From Pseudomonadota bacterium (GTDB taxonomy: Bacteria; Pseudomonadota; Alphaproteobacteria; Caulobacterales; Caulobacteraceae): a stretch of 17,766 nucleotides of DNA. The translations under genes were made by a program, and so were the position numbers. The notes under the pieces were generated by a model, which saw nothing but the letters and a program-made list of their open reading frames with translations, did not search any database and was not told where the DNA came from. The stretch lies in the NCBI GenBank assembly GCA_023445705.1, contig JAEXKM010000445.1, positions 1 to 17,766 of the forward strand. Direction: 5' to 3'. Numbering within the stretch: the stretch's first letter is position 1; each line of letters starts with the position of its first letter. Below are positions 5,483 through 13,319 of the stretch, piece after piece.

Positions 5483-6769
5483 CTAGAGGCCCGGAAGACG
5501 GCCTCCGAGGCCCTTCAGGATCGCCCCGCCGACCCCTGGAATTCCCAGCGGCGATTGGGGCGGCTGCTGCCGGCCAGACGGGCCGCCGCCGTCGCTACCG
5601 CTGGCGACATCGCCATCATCGTCGCCGTCCATGCCCGGCATCTGCATGCCCAGCATCGCTCCGGTCTGCGACTTGTAGCGGACCTTCAGGGTCCAATCGA
5701 TGTTCCACGGCACCTTGGGATCGGCGGGGCGCGGCGGATAGGAGACGTTGGTCTCGCCGCCATAGGCCGCCAACTGGACCATCAGCGTGGGCGCGGCCCT
5801 CACCGCCTCTTGCGGGATCGTGCAGGAGGTCGTGGCCGGCGCCATGAGGGCCTTGCTCGAGACCAGGCGGGTGAGGTCCTCATTGCTGAGATAGTCCGGC
5901 AGGGCGAAGGCCGAGGCCTGCGCCTCGCTGGAGGACCAGAGCACCATGGTGTCGTTCTCGCCGGCGCCCACCGCGGTCGCCAGGTAACCGCGCGCGTTGG
6001 GGACGGCGTTCCACGCCAACTGCCCCGCGCCGCTGGGGCCGATGTCGTTCCGGGTCAGGTTCAAGGGCGCGAGGAAGTCCTCGGAGCCATCGAGTGCGAA
6101 CTTGATGTCGGGGCTGTAATTGCCGCGGATCAGGTGTTCTCCAACCAGCGAGCCGCCCGAAGGCACGGAGGTCTTGGTCCGCTCGTTCGGCCATTCGCCA
6201 TAGGTGGCGTCGCGACCAGGGGATGGGGGCTGCATGGGGCGCCCGAACTGCGCGGCCAAGGCCTGCATCCCAGGTGGGACCTGACCGGCGGCGACCTTGG
6301 CGAAATCGATGACGATCGGCTGGCCGGCCTTGGCGTGCTCGCCGCAGCCCCAGAAGATCAGCATCTTGCCCTTCGGCCGGTAGTCCTGGGGAATCTGGCC
6401 CGGATCGGAATCGTGAATCGGCTGGCGCGGGGTCGCGACCGGCGTCAGCAGCGGCAGGCTCTGGCCTGCGCGCAGCCCCGAAGGCGGAATATGTTCCGCC
6501 GCCGGCGCCGCGGCGGCCTTGCGGGCCGACCCGAGCTGCAGGGTGAGGGACTTCGTGACGTTCGAGCCGCCGCCCATGGCCGCCCCCATCAGGGCGCCCA
6601 TGGAAGGCCGTCCTCCTCCGCCGCCGAGGCCGCCAAAGCCTGTCGTCGTCTGCGCGCTCATCCAATAGGTCGCGACCGGGCCGGTCACCTGTTGCTTGGT
6701 CTGCGCCTGCGCACCACCGGCCAATAGCCCAGCCCCGGCGGCCACGACCGCCGCCCTGCCCCAACCCAT
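5483..6769 (-). CDS. Secreted glycine-rich protein of unknown function
   Basis: A 428-aa protein with a clear Sec signal peptide (MGWGRAAVVAAGAGLLAGGA, cleavage predicted after AQA, residue 22), so periplasmic or exported. A glycine/methionine-rich, low-complexity stretch follows at 43-69. A well-conserved-looking core begins near KGKMLIFWGCGEHA (134-147). Two cysteines (142, 316) remain after processing and could form a disulfide. An acidic DGDDDGD tract lies at 381-387 and a Gly/Pro-rich tail closes the protein. ATG 6769 is chosen over the upstream TTG at 6796 because AGGAG sits seven bases before it. I do not recognise a family. It is the first chromosomal gene beside the element. A promoter could lie in 6785-6835 but no box is convincing. 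Confidence 0.75.
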   Translation of the reverse strand: MGWGRAAVVAAGAGLLAGGAQAQTKQQVTGPVATYWMSAQTTTGFGGLGGGGGRPSMGALMGAAMGGGSNVTKSLTLQLGSARKAAAAPAAEHIPPSGLRAGQSLPLLTPVATPRQPIHDSDPGQIPQDYRPKGKMLIFWGCGEHAKAGQPIVIDFAKVAAGQVPPGMQALAAQFGRPMQPPSPGRDATYGEWPNERTKTSVPSGGSLVGEHLIRGNYSPDIKFALDGSEDFLAPLNLTRNDIGPSGAGQLAWNAVPNARGYLATAVGAGENDTMVLWSSSEAQASAFALPDYLSNEDLTRLVSSKALMAPATTSCTIPQEAVRAAPTLMVQLAAYGGETNVSYPPRPADPKVPWNIDWTLKVRYKSQTGAMLGMQMPGMDGDDDGDVASGSDGGGPSGRQQPPQSPLGIPGVGGAILKGLGGRLPGL

Positions 6770-6837
6770 GGATCGTCTCCTCGAGAAGCACGTCAAAATA
6801 ACGCGGGTATCTAGACCCTACGCATAGTGCAAAGCTT

Positions 6838-6857
6838 CCGCAATTCGGCGAATGCGG
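6838..6857 (-). terminator. Hairpin after the P1 peptidase gene (weak terminator candidate)
   Basis: CCGCA-A-TTCG / CGAA-TGCGG forms a 9-bp stem with one bulged A, 34 bases after the peptidase stop codon. On the minus strand it is followed by AAGCTTTG, which is a poor T-run. It may be a partial terminator or just a palindrome in the leader of the secreted-protein gene. Confidence 0.25.
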
Positions 6858-6891
6858 CTCTGAGAGCGACCAATCAGGTCGAGGCGGACTT

Positions 6892-7947
6892 CTAAGACGT
6901 CAGGTCGCGCCAGGCGGTGACGCCCGGCCAGGCTCGCGCCTCATAGACCGCGCGCGCCACAGCGCGGGCGAGAGTGTCGGCAGCCAACGCCCCGATCCGC
7001 GCGACCGTGAAGTCCGGCGCCAAGCCCAAGGCGCGCTGGGCCGTCGAGAGCGCGAAGACCACATCGCCGTCGAAGGGCGCGTGTACCGGGCGTATGGCGC
7101 GCGCAAGGCCGTCCTGAGCCATGATCGCCACGCGCTTGGCCTGGGCAGGGGTCAGGGCGACGTCGGTGGCGATACAGGCGATGGTCGTGTTCATGCGCGC
7201 CTTGGGATCGGCCTTGGCCAGGCCCCAGTCGTCGGGTTGGGCCCGCAAATCGCCGGCGCCCTGACCGCCGAACTCGCCGCGCAACTCGTAGGGCGCGGCC
7301 CAGAAGGCGCGGCCGCCCGGCGCCACCACCGAGCCGAAGGAATTGACGCAGACCACCGCGCCGACGGTGATCCCGTCCTCGGCGACGACCGAGGCCGAAC
7401 CGGTCCCGCCCTTCAGGCGGCCGGCCATAGCGCCGTATCCGGCTCCCGCGGTCCCAAGCTCCAGATCGCGGCTGGCGATGGCCGCCGCATCGCGCCCCAG
7501 TTGGCGATAGGGCGGGTTCTCGCCCCATCCCTTATCGCCGCCGTTGGCGAGGTCGTAGAGGATCGCCGCCGGCACGACCGGCGACTTCGGCACCCCCACG
7601 GCGTTGACCATGCCATAGCCTCGCCCCTGCGCGCCCATCCAGCCGACAACGCCGTCCGCCGCTGCAAGGCCGTAGACCGAGCCGCCCGACAGCACGATCG
7701 CGTCGATCGCCTCCACGAGGTTCTCGGCGGCCAGCGCGTCCGTCTCGCGCGTTCCCGGCCCGCCGCCGCGCACGTCGCACGCGGCGACCGCACGTTCGTC
7801 GGGCAGGATGACCGTGACCCCGGTGCGCGCCCTCTCGTCCTGCGCCTGGCCGACCCGGAGACCGGGAACGTCGGTGATCAGGTTGCGCGGGCCGGGCCCG
7901 GCGGCTTGCAATGCACTCATAATCGGCATCGAAAGCAGGCTGCGCAT
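6892..7947 (-). CDS. P1 family (S58, DmpA/NylC-like) self-processing peptidase
   Basis: A 351-aa protein typical of P1 peptidases in length and motifs: ITDVPGLRVGQAQD near the N-terminus, VLSGGSVYGLAAADGVVGWM (85-104), KGGTGSAS (179-186), and NTTIACIATDVALT from Asn253. In NylC and DmpA relatives the chain cuts itself before a Ser/Thr that becomes the N-terminal nucleophile. Here Asn253-Thr254 is the predicted cut, giving alpha and beta subunits. Members hydrolyse N-terminal amino acids from peptides/amides, beta-peptides or nylon oligomers; the substrate here is unknown. No signal peptide is evident, so it is probably cytoplasmic. The start is uncertain: ATGs at 7947, 7929 and 7920 all lack a good Shine-Dalgarno, and 7920 (MSALQAAG) would leave more room for a promoter shared with the divergent gene. 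Confidence 0.88.
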   Translation of the reverse strand: MRSLLSMPIMSALQAAGPGPRNLITDVPGLRVGQAQDERARTGVTVILPDERAVAACDVRGGGPGTRETDALAAENLVEAIDAIVLSGGSVYGLAAADGVVGWMGAQGRGYGMVNAVGVPKSPVVPAAILYDLANGGDKGWGENPPYRQLGRDAAAIASRDLELGTAGAGYGAMAGRLKGGTGSASVVAEDGITVGAVVCVNSFGSVVAPGGRAFWAAPYELRGEFGGQGAGDLRAQPDDWGLAKADPKARMNTTIACIATDVALTPAQAKRVAIMAQDGLARAIRPVHAPFDGDVVFALSTAQRALGLAPDFTVARIGALAADTLARAVARAVYEARAWPGVTAWRDLTS

Positions 7948-7970
7948 TGGTTGTCCACGCCCGGATCGCT

Positions 7971-9731
7971 ATGGTGCCGCTCCCCCTAGTCCGCCGTGTG
8001 GTTTCCGTCGTGCTTCACCTCTCGCGTTTCGCCGCCCTCTCCCTTGCCGCCACCCTCGCCGCCTGTGCGACGGCAGGCCCGGAAGCGCCCAAGGCGGCGG
8101 CCAGCGCGACCGCATCGGCGCACGGGGAGGTCATGGTGTCCGCGGCCAATCCGTTGGCCGTCGAGGCGGGCCTGAACGTCCTGCGCAAAGGCGGCTCGGC
8201 GGTGGACGCCGCGGTCGCCGTGCAAGCGGTGCTCGGCCTGGTCGAGCCCCAGAGCTCGGGCCTGGGCGGCGGCGCCTTCCTCACCTATTACGACGCCAAG
8301 AGTCACAAGGTGATCGCCTATAACGGCCGCGAGACGGCGCCTGCCGGCGCCCGGCCGGACATGTTCCTCGACGACAAGGGCCAGCCCCTGCCCTTCCCGG
8401 TGGCCGTGACCAGCGGCAAGGCCACTGGCGTGCCCGGCGCGGTGGCTATGCTCTCCATGGCCCAGGCCCAGCACGGCAAACTGGCGTGGAAGGACCTGTT
8501 CGGCGACGCCGAGCGCCTGGGCGACGAAGGCTTCGTCGTCAGCCCGCGCCTGGCCGGCATGATCTCCAGCCGTTTCCCCCAGGCCGTGACGCCTGACGCG
8601 ACGGCCTACTTCACCAAGCCGGATGGCCAGCGATACCAGGCCGGCGACGTTCTGAAGAACCCGGCCTACGCCGCCACTGTCCGCAAGATCGCCGCCGAGG
8701 GCCCCAAGGCGCTGCTGGAGGGCTCGCTGGCCGAGGCGATCGTGGCCAAGACCGGCCAGGGGCCACTGCCGGGAACCATGACCCTGACGGACCTGAAATC
8801 GTACCGCCCCAAGGTCGGCGACGCCGTCTGCCGCCCGTACCGCATCTATGTGGTCTGCGTACCGAACGCGCCTTCGAGCGGCGCGGCGCTGCTGCAGGCC
8901 CTGGGCATTCTCGAGCATACCGACATCGCCGAGCGCGGACCGACGGATCCGCAGGCCTGGTTCCTGTTCTCGCAGGCCAGCCGCCTCATGTACGCCGACC
9001 GCGACCGGTATTTCGGCGACCCTGACTTCACGCCGGTTCCGATCGAAGGCCTGCTGGAGCCGGACTATGTGGCCGCGCGCGCCAAGCTGATCGGGGACGT
9101 CGCCGGCCCTGCGCCGGCCCCGGGGACGCCCCGTGGCGCGGGCGCCCTGGCCCCCGACGCGACCAAGGAGCCGGGCGGCACTTCGCACTTCGTGATCGTC
9201 GACGCCGACGGGAACGCCGTGTCCATGACGACCACTGTCGAGAGCATCTTCGGCACCGGCCGGATGGTCGGCGGCTTCTTCCTGAACAACCAGCTCACCG
9301 ACTTCTCGTGGGCCCCGCAGAACGCCGATGGGACCAAGGCCGCGAACGCCGTCGCCCCCGGCAAGCGTCCGCGTTCGTCCATGGCGCCCACCATCGTGCT
9401 GGACCGCGAGGGACGCCTGGTCGCCGCGATCGGCTCGCCGGGCGGCAACTCCATCCTCGCCTATAACCTCAAGGCGCTGGTCGGCATCCTGGACTGGAAG
9501 ATGAGCGTCCAGGACGCCTTCAACCTGCCCAACCTCATCGCGCGCGGCGACAGCTATGCCTCGGAGCCCGACCGCTTCGCTCCCGGCGTGGTCGAGGCTC
9601 TGGCGCGCAAGGGCGTGGAGTTCAAGGGCAGCGGCGGAGAGGGCTCCGGCCTGCACGGGGTGAAGGTCACGCCGCAAGGCCTGCAAGGCGGCGCAGACGA
9701 CCGCCGCGAGGGCGTGGCGAAGGGCCTTTAA
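7971..9731 (+). CDS. ggt: Gamma-glutamyltransferase, lipoprotein form
   Basis: A 586-aa protein with the GGT fold motifs. GRET with its substrate-binding Arg is at about 120. The predicted nucleophile is Thr404 in GGTSHFVIVDADGNAVSMT, where the proenzyme cuts itself into large and small subunits. RPRSSMAPTIV and GSPGG follow. The N-terminus is a lipoprotein signal ending in TLAAC (Cys32), so the enzyme should be membrane-anchored on the periplasmic side. It transfers or hydrolyses the gamma-glutamyl group of glutathione and related amides. Start choice is uncertain: ATG 7971 has no good ribosome binding site, and GTG 8010 would give a neater signal peptide. It diverges from the P1 peptidase with at most 23-50 bases between starts. 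It converges with the kinase gene, with 12 bases between stops. Confidence 0.92.
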   Translation: MVPLPLVRRVVSVVLHLSRFAALSLAATLAACATAGPEAPKAAASATASAHGEVMVSAANPLAVEAGLNVLRKGGSAVDAAVAVQAVLGLVEPQSSGLGGGAFLTYYDAKSHKVIAYNGRETAPAGARPDMFLDDKGQPLPFPVAVTSGKATGVPGAVAMLSMAQAQHGKLAWKDLFGDAERLGDEGFVVSPRLAGMISSRFPQAVTPDATAYFTKPDGQRYQAGDVLKNPAYAATVRKIAAEGPKALLEGSLAEAIVAKTGQGPLPGTMTLTDLKSYRPKVGDAVCRPYRIYVVCVPNAPSSGAALLQALGILEHTDIAERGPTDPQAWFLFSQASRLMYADRDRYFGDPDFTPVPIEGLLEPDYVAARAKLIGDVAGPAPAPGTPRGAGALAPDATKEPGGTSHFVIVDADGNAVSMTTTVESIFGTGRMVGGFFLNNQLTDFSWAPQNADGTKAANAVAPGKRPRSSMAPTIVLDREGRLVAAIGSPGGNSILAYNLKALVGILDWKMSVQDAFNLPNLIARGDSYASEPDRFAPGVVEALARKGVEFKGSGGEGSGLHGVKVTPQGLQGGADDRREGVAKGL

Positions 9732-9743
9732 GGGAGCCCCCCA

Positions 9744-11243
9744 TCAGGCCTCGGGGGTCTTGGCCCGGCGGCGTTTGGGCGGCTGCTGTAACCGCGGCGG
9801 CGCGCCCGGCAGCCGCAGTTCGAACACCGAGCCCTCCGGCCCGGTCTCGGCCAGCGACAGATCCCCGCCGTGGCCCTGGGCCAGCTCCCGGGCGATGGCC
9901 AGGCCCAGCCCAGCGCCGCCCGGTCGCGTCGACCCTGCGAAGGGCTGGAACAGCCGCTCGCGGGCGCGCTCCGAAATCCCCGGTCCGTTGTCGGCCAGCC
10001 GCAGGACGCTCACTCCATCGTCTGCGAACAGCGAGATCTGGATCATCCCTGGGCCCGACCGCTCGGCCTGCTGCTCGATCGCCTCGCGGGCGTTGCGCAT
10101 CAGGTTCACCAGGATCCGGTGCAACTGATCGGGATCGGCGTTGACCTGCTCTCCCGCCTCTACCAGCGACACCAGCCGCACCCCCTCGGGCGTCAGCCGC
10201 GCCTCTTCGGCGGCGGCGTCCAGCGCTTCACTGAGCGGCAGGGGCTGGGCGTCCGGCGCGGCCTCTTCGGTCTTGCCATAGGTCAGGACGTCTGTGGCCA
10301 GCTTCACGGCCCGGTCCAGGGCGCGCTCCAGGCGCGGCAAGGCCTGGGTCACCTGCGGGTCCTTGAGCGCGGCCAGGCGCTCCGAGGCGATCTGGGCGCT
10401 GGTCAGCATGTTGCGCAGGTCGTGATTGATCTTGGCCACCGCCTCGCCCAGGGCGGCCAGGCGCGCACGGGAGGACAGCGCCGCCCGCAACTCGTCCTGC
10501 ATGCGATCGAGCTGCACCTCGGCCCGGCCGATCTCGTCCCGCCGGCCTGAGGGGACCAGGCGCGCCTCGGCGTCTTCGGGGTCGGCGGCGAACCGCTCCA
10601 TCGAGTGGGTGATCCGCTGCATCGGCCGAACCAGGAAGTAGTTCAGCGACAGATAGACCAGCGCCCCAGCCAGGACGGACACGAAGGCCATGATCGCCAG
10701 CAAGCGCCACAGATAGACGCTGAGCTCGGCCTTCAGCTCGGTGTCGGGCGCCACGACCTCGATGAACTGCGCCTGATAGAACCTCGGCTCGGCGATCACG
10801 CGCACCATGCGTCCCTCGCCCCCGCCGAACAGGGTCTGGAACGGCGCCGACAGCCAGGAGGCCGGGGCCTGGTCGCGCAGATCAACCAGGTAAGGCGGCT
10901 CTTCCAGGCGCGGGCCAGGCACCTTCAGGAAGCGATTGCCGTCGTTATCGAGCACGGCGACGGTCTGGACCCCCGCCCCTTGGCGCAGACGTTCGGCCAG
11001 GTTTTCGCTGAGAATCTGGTCGGGGGCGACTTCGGTCGCCATCGACGCAAGCTCTGCGGCCCGCACCCGGTCCAGCAGCCATTGCTCTTCGAAGGCGGCC
11101 AGGGCGGCCGGCAAAGCGATCGCGCTCGCCCCCGCAACGAAGAGGACCGTCAGAATCAGCAGACGCGCAGACAGGCCGCCCGGCCAGAAAAAGCGGCGCG
11201 TGGGCGGCTTCTTGGGCGCCGGGGGAGAAGGGGCGTCCGCCAT
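9744..11243 (-). CDS. Membrane sensor histidine kinase (HAMP, HisKA, HATPase)
   Basis: A 499-aa protein. Transmembrane helices at about 25-50 and 178-200 enclose a periplasmic sensor of about 125 residues. A HAMP linker follows at 201-256 (RPMQRITHSMERFA). The H box KINHDLRNML carries the phospho-acceptor His274. The ATPase domain has the N box NLMRNAREAIE (380-390), G1 ADNGPGI (Asp418), F box LFQPF and G2 GGAGLGLAIARE. All key residues are present. The C-terminal tail is basic and Pro-rich (RRRAKTPEA). No response regulator is adjacent, so its partner is elsewhere. It lies 80 bases downstream of pyrD on the same strand and may be transcribed from the sixA-DUF952-pyrD operon. GGGGA lies seven bases before the ATG. 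The sensed signal is unknown. Confidence 0.9.
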   Translation of the reverse strand: MADAPSPPAPKKPPTRRFFWPGGLSARLLILTVLFVAGASAIALPAALAAFEEQWLLDRVRAAELASMATEVAPDQILSENLAERLRQGAGVQTVAVLDNDGNRFLKVPGPRLEEPPYLVDLRDQAPASWLSAPFQTLFGGGEGRMVRVIAEPRFYQAQFIEVVAPDTELKAELSVYLWRLLAIMAFVSVLAGALVYLSLNYFLVRPMQRITHSMERFAADPEDAEARLVPSGRRDEIGRAEVQLDRMQDELRAALSSRARLAALGEAVAKINHDLRNMLTSAQIASERLAALKDPQVTQALPRLERALDRAVKLATDVLTYGKTEEAAPDAQPLPLSEALDAAAEEARLTPEGVRLVSLVEAGEQVNADPDQLHRILVNLMRNAREAIEQQAERSGPGMIQISLFADDGVSVLRLADNGPGISERARERLFQPFAGSTRPGGAGLGLAIARELAQGHGGDLSLAETGPEGSVFELRLPGAPPRLQQPPKRRRAKTPEA

Positions 11244-11323
11244 GACGAGTCCCCGTTACTTCACCCGCACCGGTTCGGCAACGCGGGCTTCCGTACAAGC
11301 GTAGCCTATTGTGGCCTTCAGCC

Positions 11324-12364
11324 TCAATTAACGCCGACCGCTTCGGTCAAGTTCGCAAAGCCGTCACGCCGCAGGCAGGCCGCAAGTTCCTGCTTGATCC
11401 GCGTGACCAGCCCCGGCCCCTCGAACACCATTGCCGAGTAGAGCTGAACCGCGGAGGCGCCGGCGCGGACCCGCGAATAGGCGTCGGCGCCCGAGGCGAT
11501 TCCCCCTGCCCCGATCAGGGCGGTGCGGCCGGCTGCGGCCGCGTAGAAGCGGGCCAGCATCTCCGATGCCAGGGGTTTCAGCGGCGCGCCGGACAGACCG
11601 CCGGCCTCGCCGGCCTGCGCCGAACTCAGGCCCGGCCGGGTGATGGTGGTGTTCGAGACGATGATCCCCGAAAGGCCGTTGGCCACTACGGTCTCGACGA
11701 TCGCCTCGACCTCGCCATCCTCCAGATCGGGGGCGACTTTGAGGAACATCGGAACCCGCCCCGCCGCCGGCAAGCTGTCGCGCGCCGCGGCCAGGCGGCC
11801 CAGCAGTTCCTCCAGCGCGGCCTTGGTCTGCAGGGCGCGCAGGCCCGGGGTGTTGGGCGAGGAGATATTGATCGTGAAGTAGGACGCCAGGCCCCAGAGC
11901 CGCGTCAGCCCGGTCACATAGTCGGCGATGCGGTCCTCGGCGTCCTTGTTGGCGCCGATGTTGGCGCCGACCACGCCGGGGCCGCGCTGGGCCAGACGCG
12001 TGGCGAACGCCTCCAGCCCCTCGTTGTTGAAACCCATCCGGTTGATGACCGCCCGGTCTTCCGACAGTCGGAACAGGCGCGGCCGCGGATTGCCCGCCTG
12101 CGGCAGCGGCGTGACGGTGCCGCATTCCACGAAGCCGAAGCCGGCGCGCAGCATCGGGCCGAACACCTCGGCGTTCTTGTCGAAGCCGGGGGCCAGGCCG
12201 ACACCGTTCGGAAGCTTCAGCCCGGCGACCTCCGTCGCAAGGATGGGATCATCCTTGCCCCCGCGAGGACCAAGGCCTGCAGCCAAAGCGCGGATGGTGA
12301 AACGGTGCGCGTCTTCCGGATCCAGGACGTGAAGCGCGCGGGCGGCGAAGTCGTGCAGGCTCAT
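11324..12364 (-). CDS. pyrD: Dihydroorotate dehydrogenase (quinone), class 2
   Basis: A 346-aa enzyme of pyrimidine synthesis that oxidises dihydroorotate to orotate with FMN and passes electrons to quinone at the inner membrane. The N-terminal helical membrane-association segment (residues 1-30, DFAARALHVLDPEDAH) marks class 2. Conserved motifs are GLAPGFDKNAE, INRMGFNNEG, and the catalytic loop NISSPNTPGLR with the predicted base Ser169 and Asn166. FLKVAPDL, VSNTT and the FMN phosphate site GAGGIASGADAY are also present. It ends in a short tail after AVQLYSAMVFEGP. Its ATG overlaps the TGA of the upstream DUF952 gene (ATGA, 12361-12364), indicating translational coupling. Confidence 0.97.
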   Translation of the reverse strand: MSLHDFAARALHVLDPEDAHRFTIRALAAGLGPRGGKDDPILATEVAGLKLPNGVGLAPGFDKNAEVFGPMLRAGFGFVECGTVTPLPQAGNPRPRLFRLSEDRAVINRMGFNNEGLEAFATRLAQRGPGVVGANIGANKDAEDRIADYVTGLTRLWGLASYFTINISSPNTPGLRALQTKAALEELLGRLAAARDSLPAAGRVPMFLKVAPDLEDGEVEAIVETVVANGLSGIIVSNTTITRPGLSSAQAGEAGGLSGAPLKPLASEMLARFYAAAAGRTALIGAGGIASGADAYSRVRAGASAVQLYSAMVFEGPGLVTRIKQELAACLRRDGFANLTEAVGVN

Positions 12365-12702
12365 CCGAGCGCTCCAAGTTGCGGCGCGCCGTCCGCGCCC
12401 AGGGGCGCTTCGGTCACCTCGACCACCTCGGCCGTCGGCAGTTGCGCATAGAGGTGGGGGAAGAGATCGCCCCCGCGGGACGGCTCCCAGACCAGGGCGG
12501 CGCCGAGGGCCTCCGCCTCGACCGCCAGCACGACCAGGTCGCTCTGCCCGGCGAAGTGCCGCCGCGCAGTCTCAGCCGCCTGCGCGGCCGTGGAGAAATG
12601 GATGTAGCCGTCAGCCAGATCGACGGCCGAGCCTTCGAACACGCCCTTGGCCTGGGCGCTCGACCATTCGGCGCGGGTCAGGATCTTGTAGATGCGCGCC
12701 AC
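12361..12702 (-). CDS. DUF952 family protein
   Basis: A 113-aa protein matching the DUF952 pattern: IYKI near the start, DGYIHFSTAAQ (31-41) and a late FPHLYAQLP (81-89). DUF952 proteins are small, cytoplasmic and without a known reaction. The GTG start at 12702 is supported by GAGG about eight bases upstream and by the three-base gap from the sixA stop codon. The 3' end overlaps pyrD by four bases. The tight coupling to pyrD suggests a shared need but does not define a role. Confidence 0.88.
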   Translation of the reverse strand: MARIYKILTRAEWSSAQAKGVFEGSAVDLADGYIHFSTAAQAAETARRHFAGQSDLVVLAVEAEALGAALVWEPSRGGDLFPHLYAQLPTAEVVEVTEAPLGADGAPQLGALG

Positions 12703-12705
12703 CGG

Positions 12706-13197
12706 TCAGCCTCGCGGAAAAAAGAGGCCGTCATAGGCCGGGCGGCCCACCGCATCGAAGAGGAAGACCGCCGCGGTGGCCGTCGGGAACATGGCGTGGG
12801 CGCGCGCGATCAGCGGCGCCGGCGCCGAACCCTCGTTCAGCAGGCGGATCGTCAGCTCCTGCAGGCCGGGATTGTGGCCTACCACCATCACGGCCTTGGA
12901 CGTCTCCCCCGCCTCTTCCGCCAGCTTGCGGACCACGCGCTCCTCGGCGTGATAAAGTGAGGGTTCAACCCGCCAGGCCACGCCCGGGAAGGCATCCTGG
13001 GCGGCAGCCCAGGTCTCGCGCGTTCGCGCCGCCGGCGAGACCAGCACCAGGTCGGGCGTCAGCCCGAGGTCCGCCAGGTTCGCCGCCGCCGCCGCCGACT
13101 CACGCACGCCGCGCTGGGTTAGCTTGCGGTCGAAATCATCGCCGCTGGCCGAGTCACGCTCCGCCTTCCCGTGCCGCAGGAGAATAAGCCTGTCCAT
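12706..13197 (-). CDS. SixA-like histidine phosphatase
   Basis: A 163-aa histidine phosphatase (phosphoglycerate mutase superfamily). It has the RHGKAE motif with nucleophile His9, Arg8, a second arginine in SPAARTRET (Arg58/Arg60) and the second His108 in VVGHNPGLQ. Its short length and single compact domain match SixA, which removes phosphate from phosphohistidine proteins. The start at 13197 (MDRLILLRHG) is set by the family N-terminus; a longer reading to 13341 would run into the metX start and is rejected. First gene of the probable operon with DUF952, pyrD and the kinase. Metabolic house-cleaning phosphatases of similar size are an alternative. Confidence 0.85.
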   Translation of the reverse strand: MDRLILLRHGKAERDSASGDDFDRKLTQRGVRESAAAAANLADLGLTPDLVLVSPAARTRETWAAAQDAFPGVAWRVEPSLYHAEERVVRKLAEEAGETSKAVMVVGHNPGLQELTIRLLNEGSAPAPLIARAHAMFPTATAAVFLFDAVGRPAYDGLFFPRG

Positions 13198-13280
13198 TGA
13201 CGCTTCGACGCGCTCCCTCTCAAACCGAGCGCCCCCGAGCGCCGCACAAGTCTCATAGCGGCACGAACGCCCCGCGCGAA

Positions 13281-13314
13281 GCTGTTGACAGCAAAAGAGC
13301 TTGGCGGTCCAAGC
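13281..13314 (+). promoter_or_regulatory. Candidate metX control region in the sixA/metX divergent gap
   Basis: A consensus -35 box TTGACA (13285-13290) lies inside a perfect dyad, GCTGT-TG-ACAGC (13281-13292). A second hairpin, GCTTGG-CGGT-CCAAGC (13299-13314), sits six bases before the metX ATG. No good -10 box follows at the right spacing, and the ATG lacks a proper Shine-Dalgarno. If the -35 is real, transcription would begin within a few bases of the ATG. The rest of the 122-base gap (13198-13280) shows no clear box. No SAM riboswitch pattern was recognised. Confidence 0.35.
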
Positions 13315-13319
13315 GTCGC

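Noticed and set aside
5435..6727. 430-codon plus-strand frame opposite the secreted protein
   Set aside because: No ribosome binding site and shadow composition; the minus strand has a signal peptide and a good start.
7986..9686. 566-codon minus-strand frame opposite gamma-glutamyltransferase
   Set aside because: Antisense shadow; the plus strand has the full GGT motif set.
9732..9757. C-run/G-run hairpin between the GGT and kinase stops as a terminator
   Set aside because: Only a 5-bp stem with an 11-base loop and no T-run; it extends into the kinase coding sequence.
13198..13319. SAM-II type riboswitch upstream of metX, as found in some alphaproteobacteria
   Set aside because: I could not find the expected pseudoknot pattern or the purine-rich GCTAAA-like end near the start; only simple hairpins are present.
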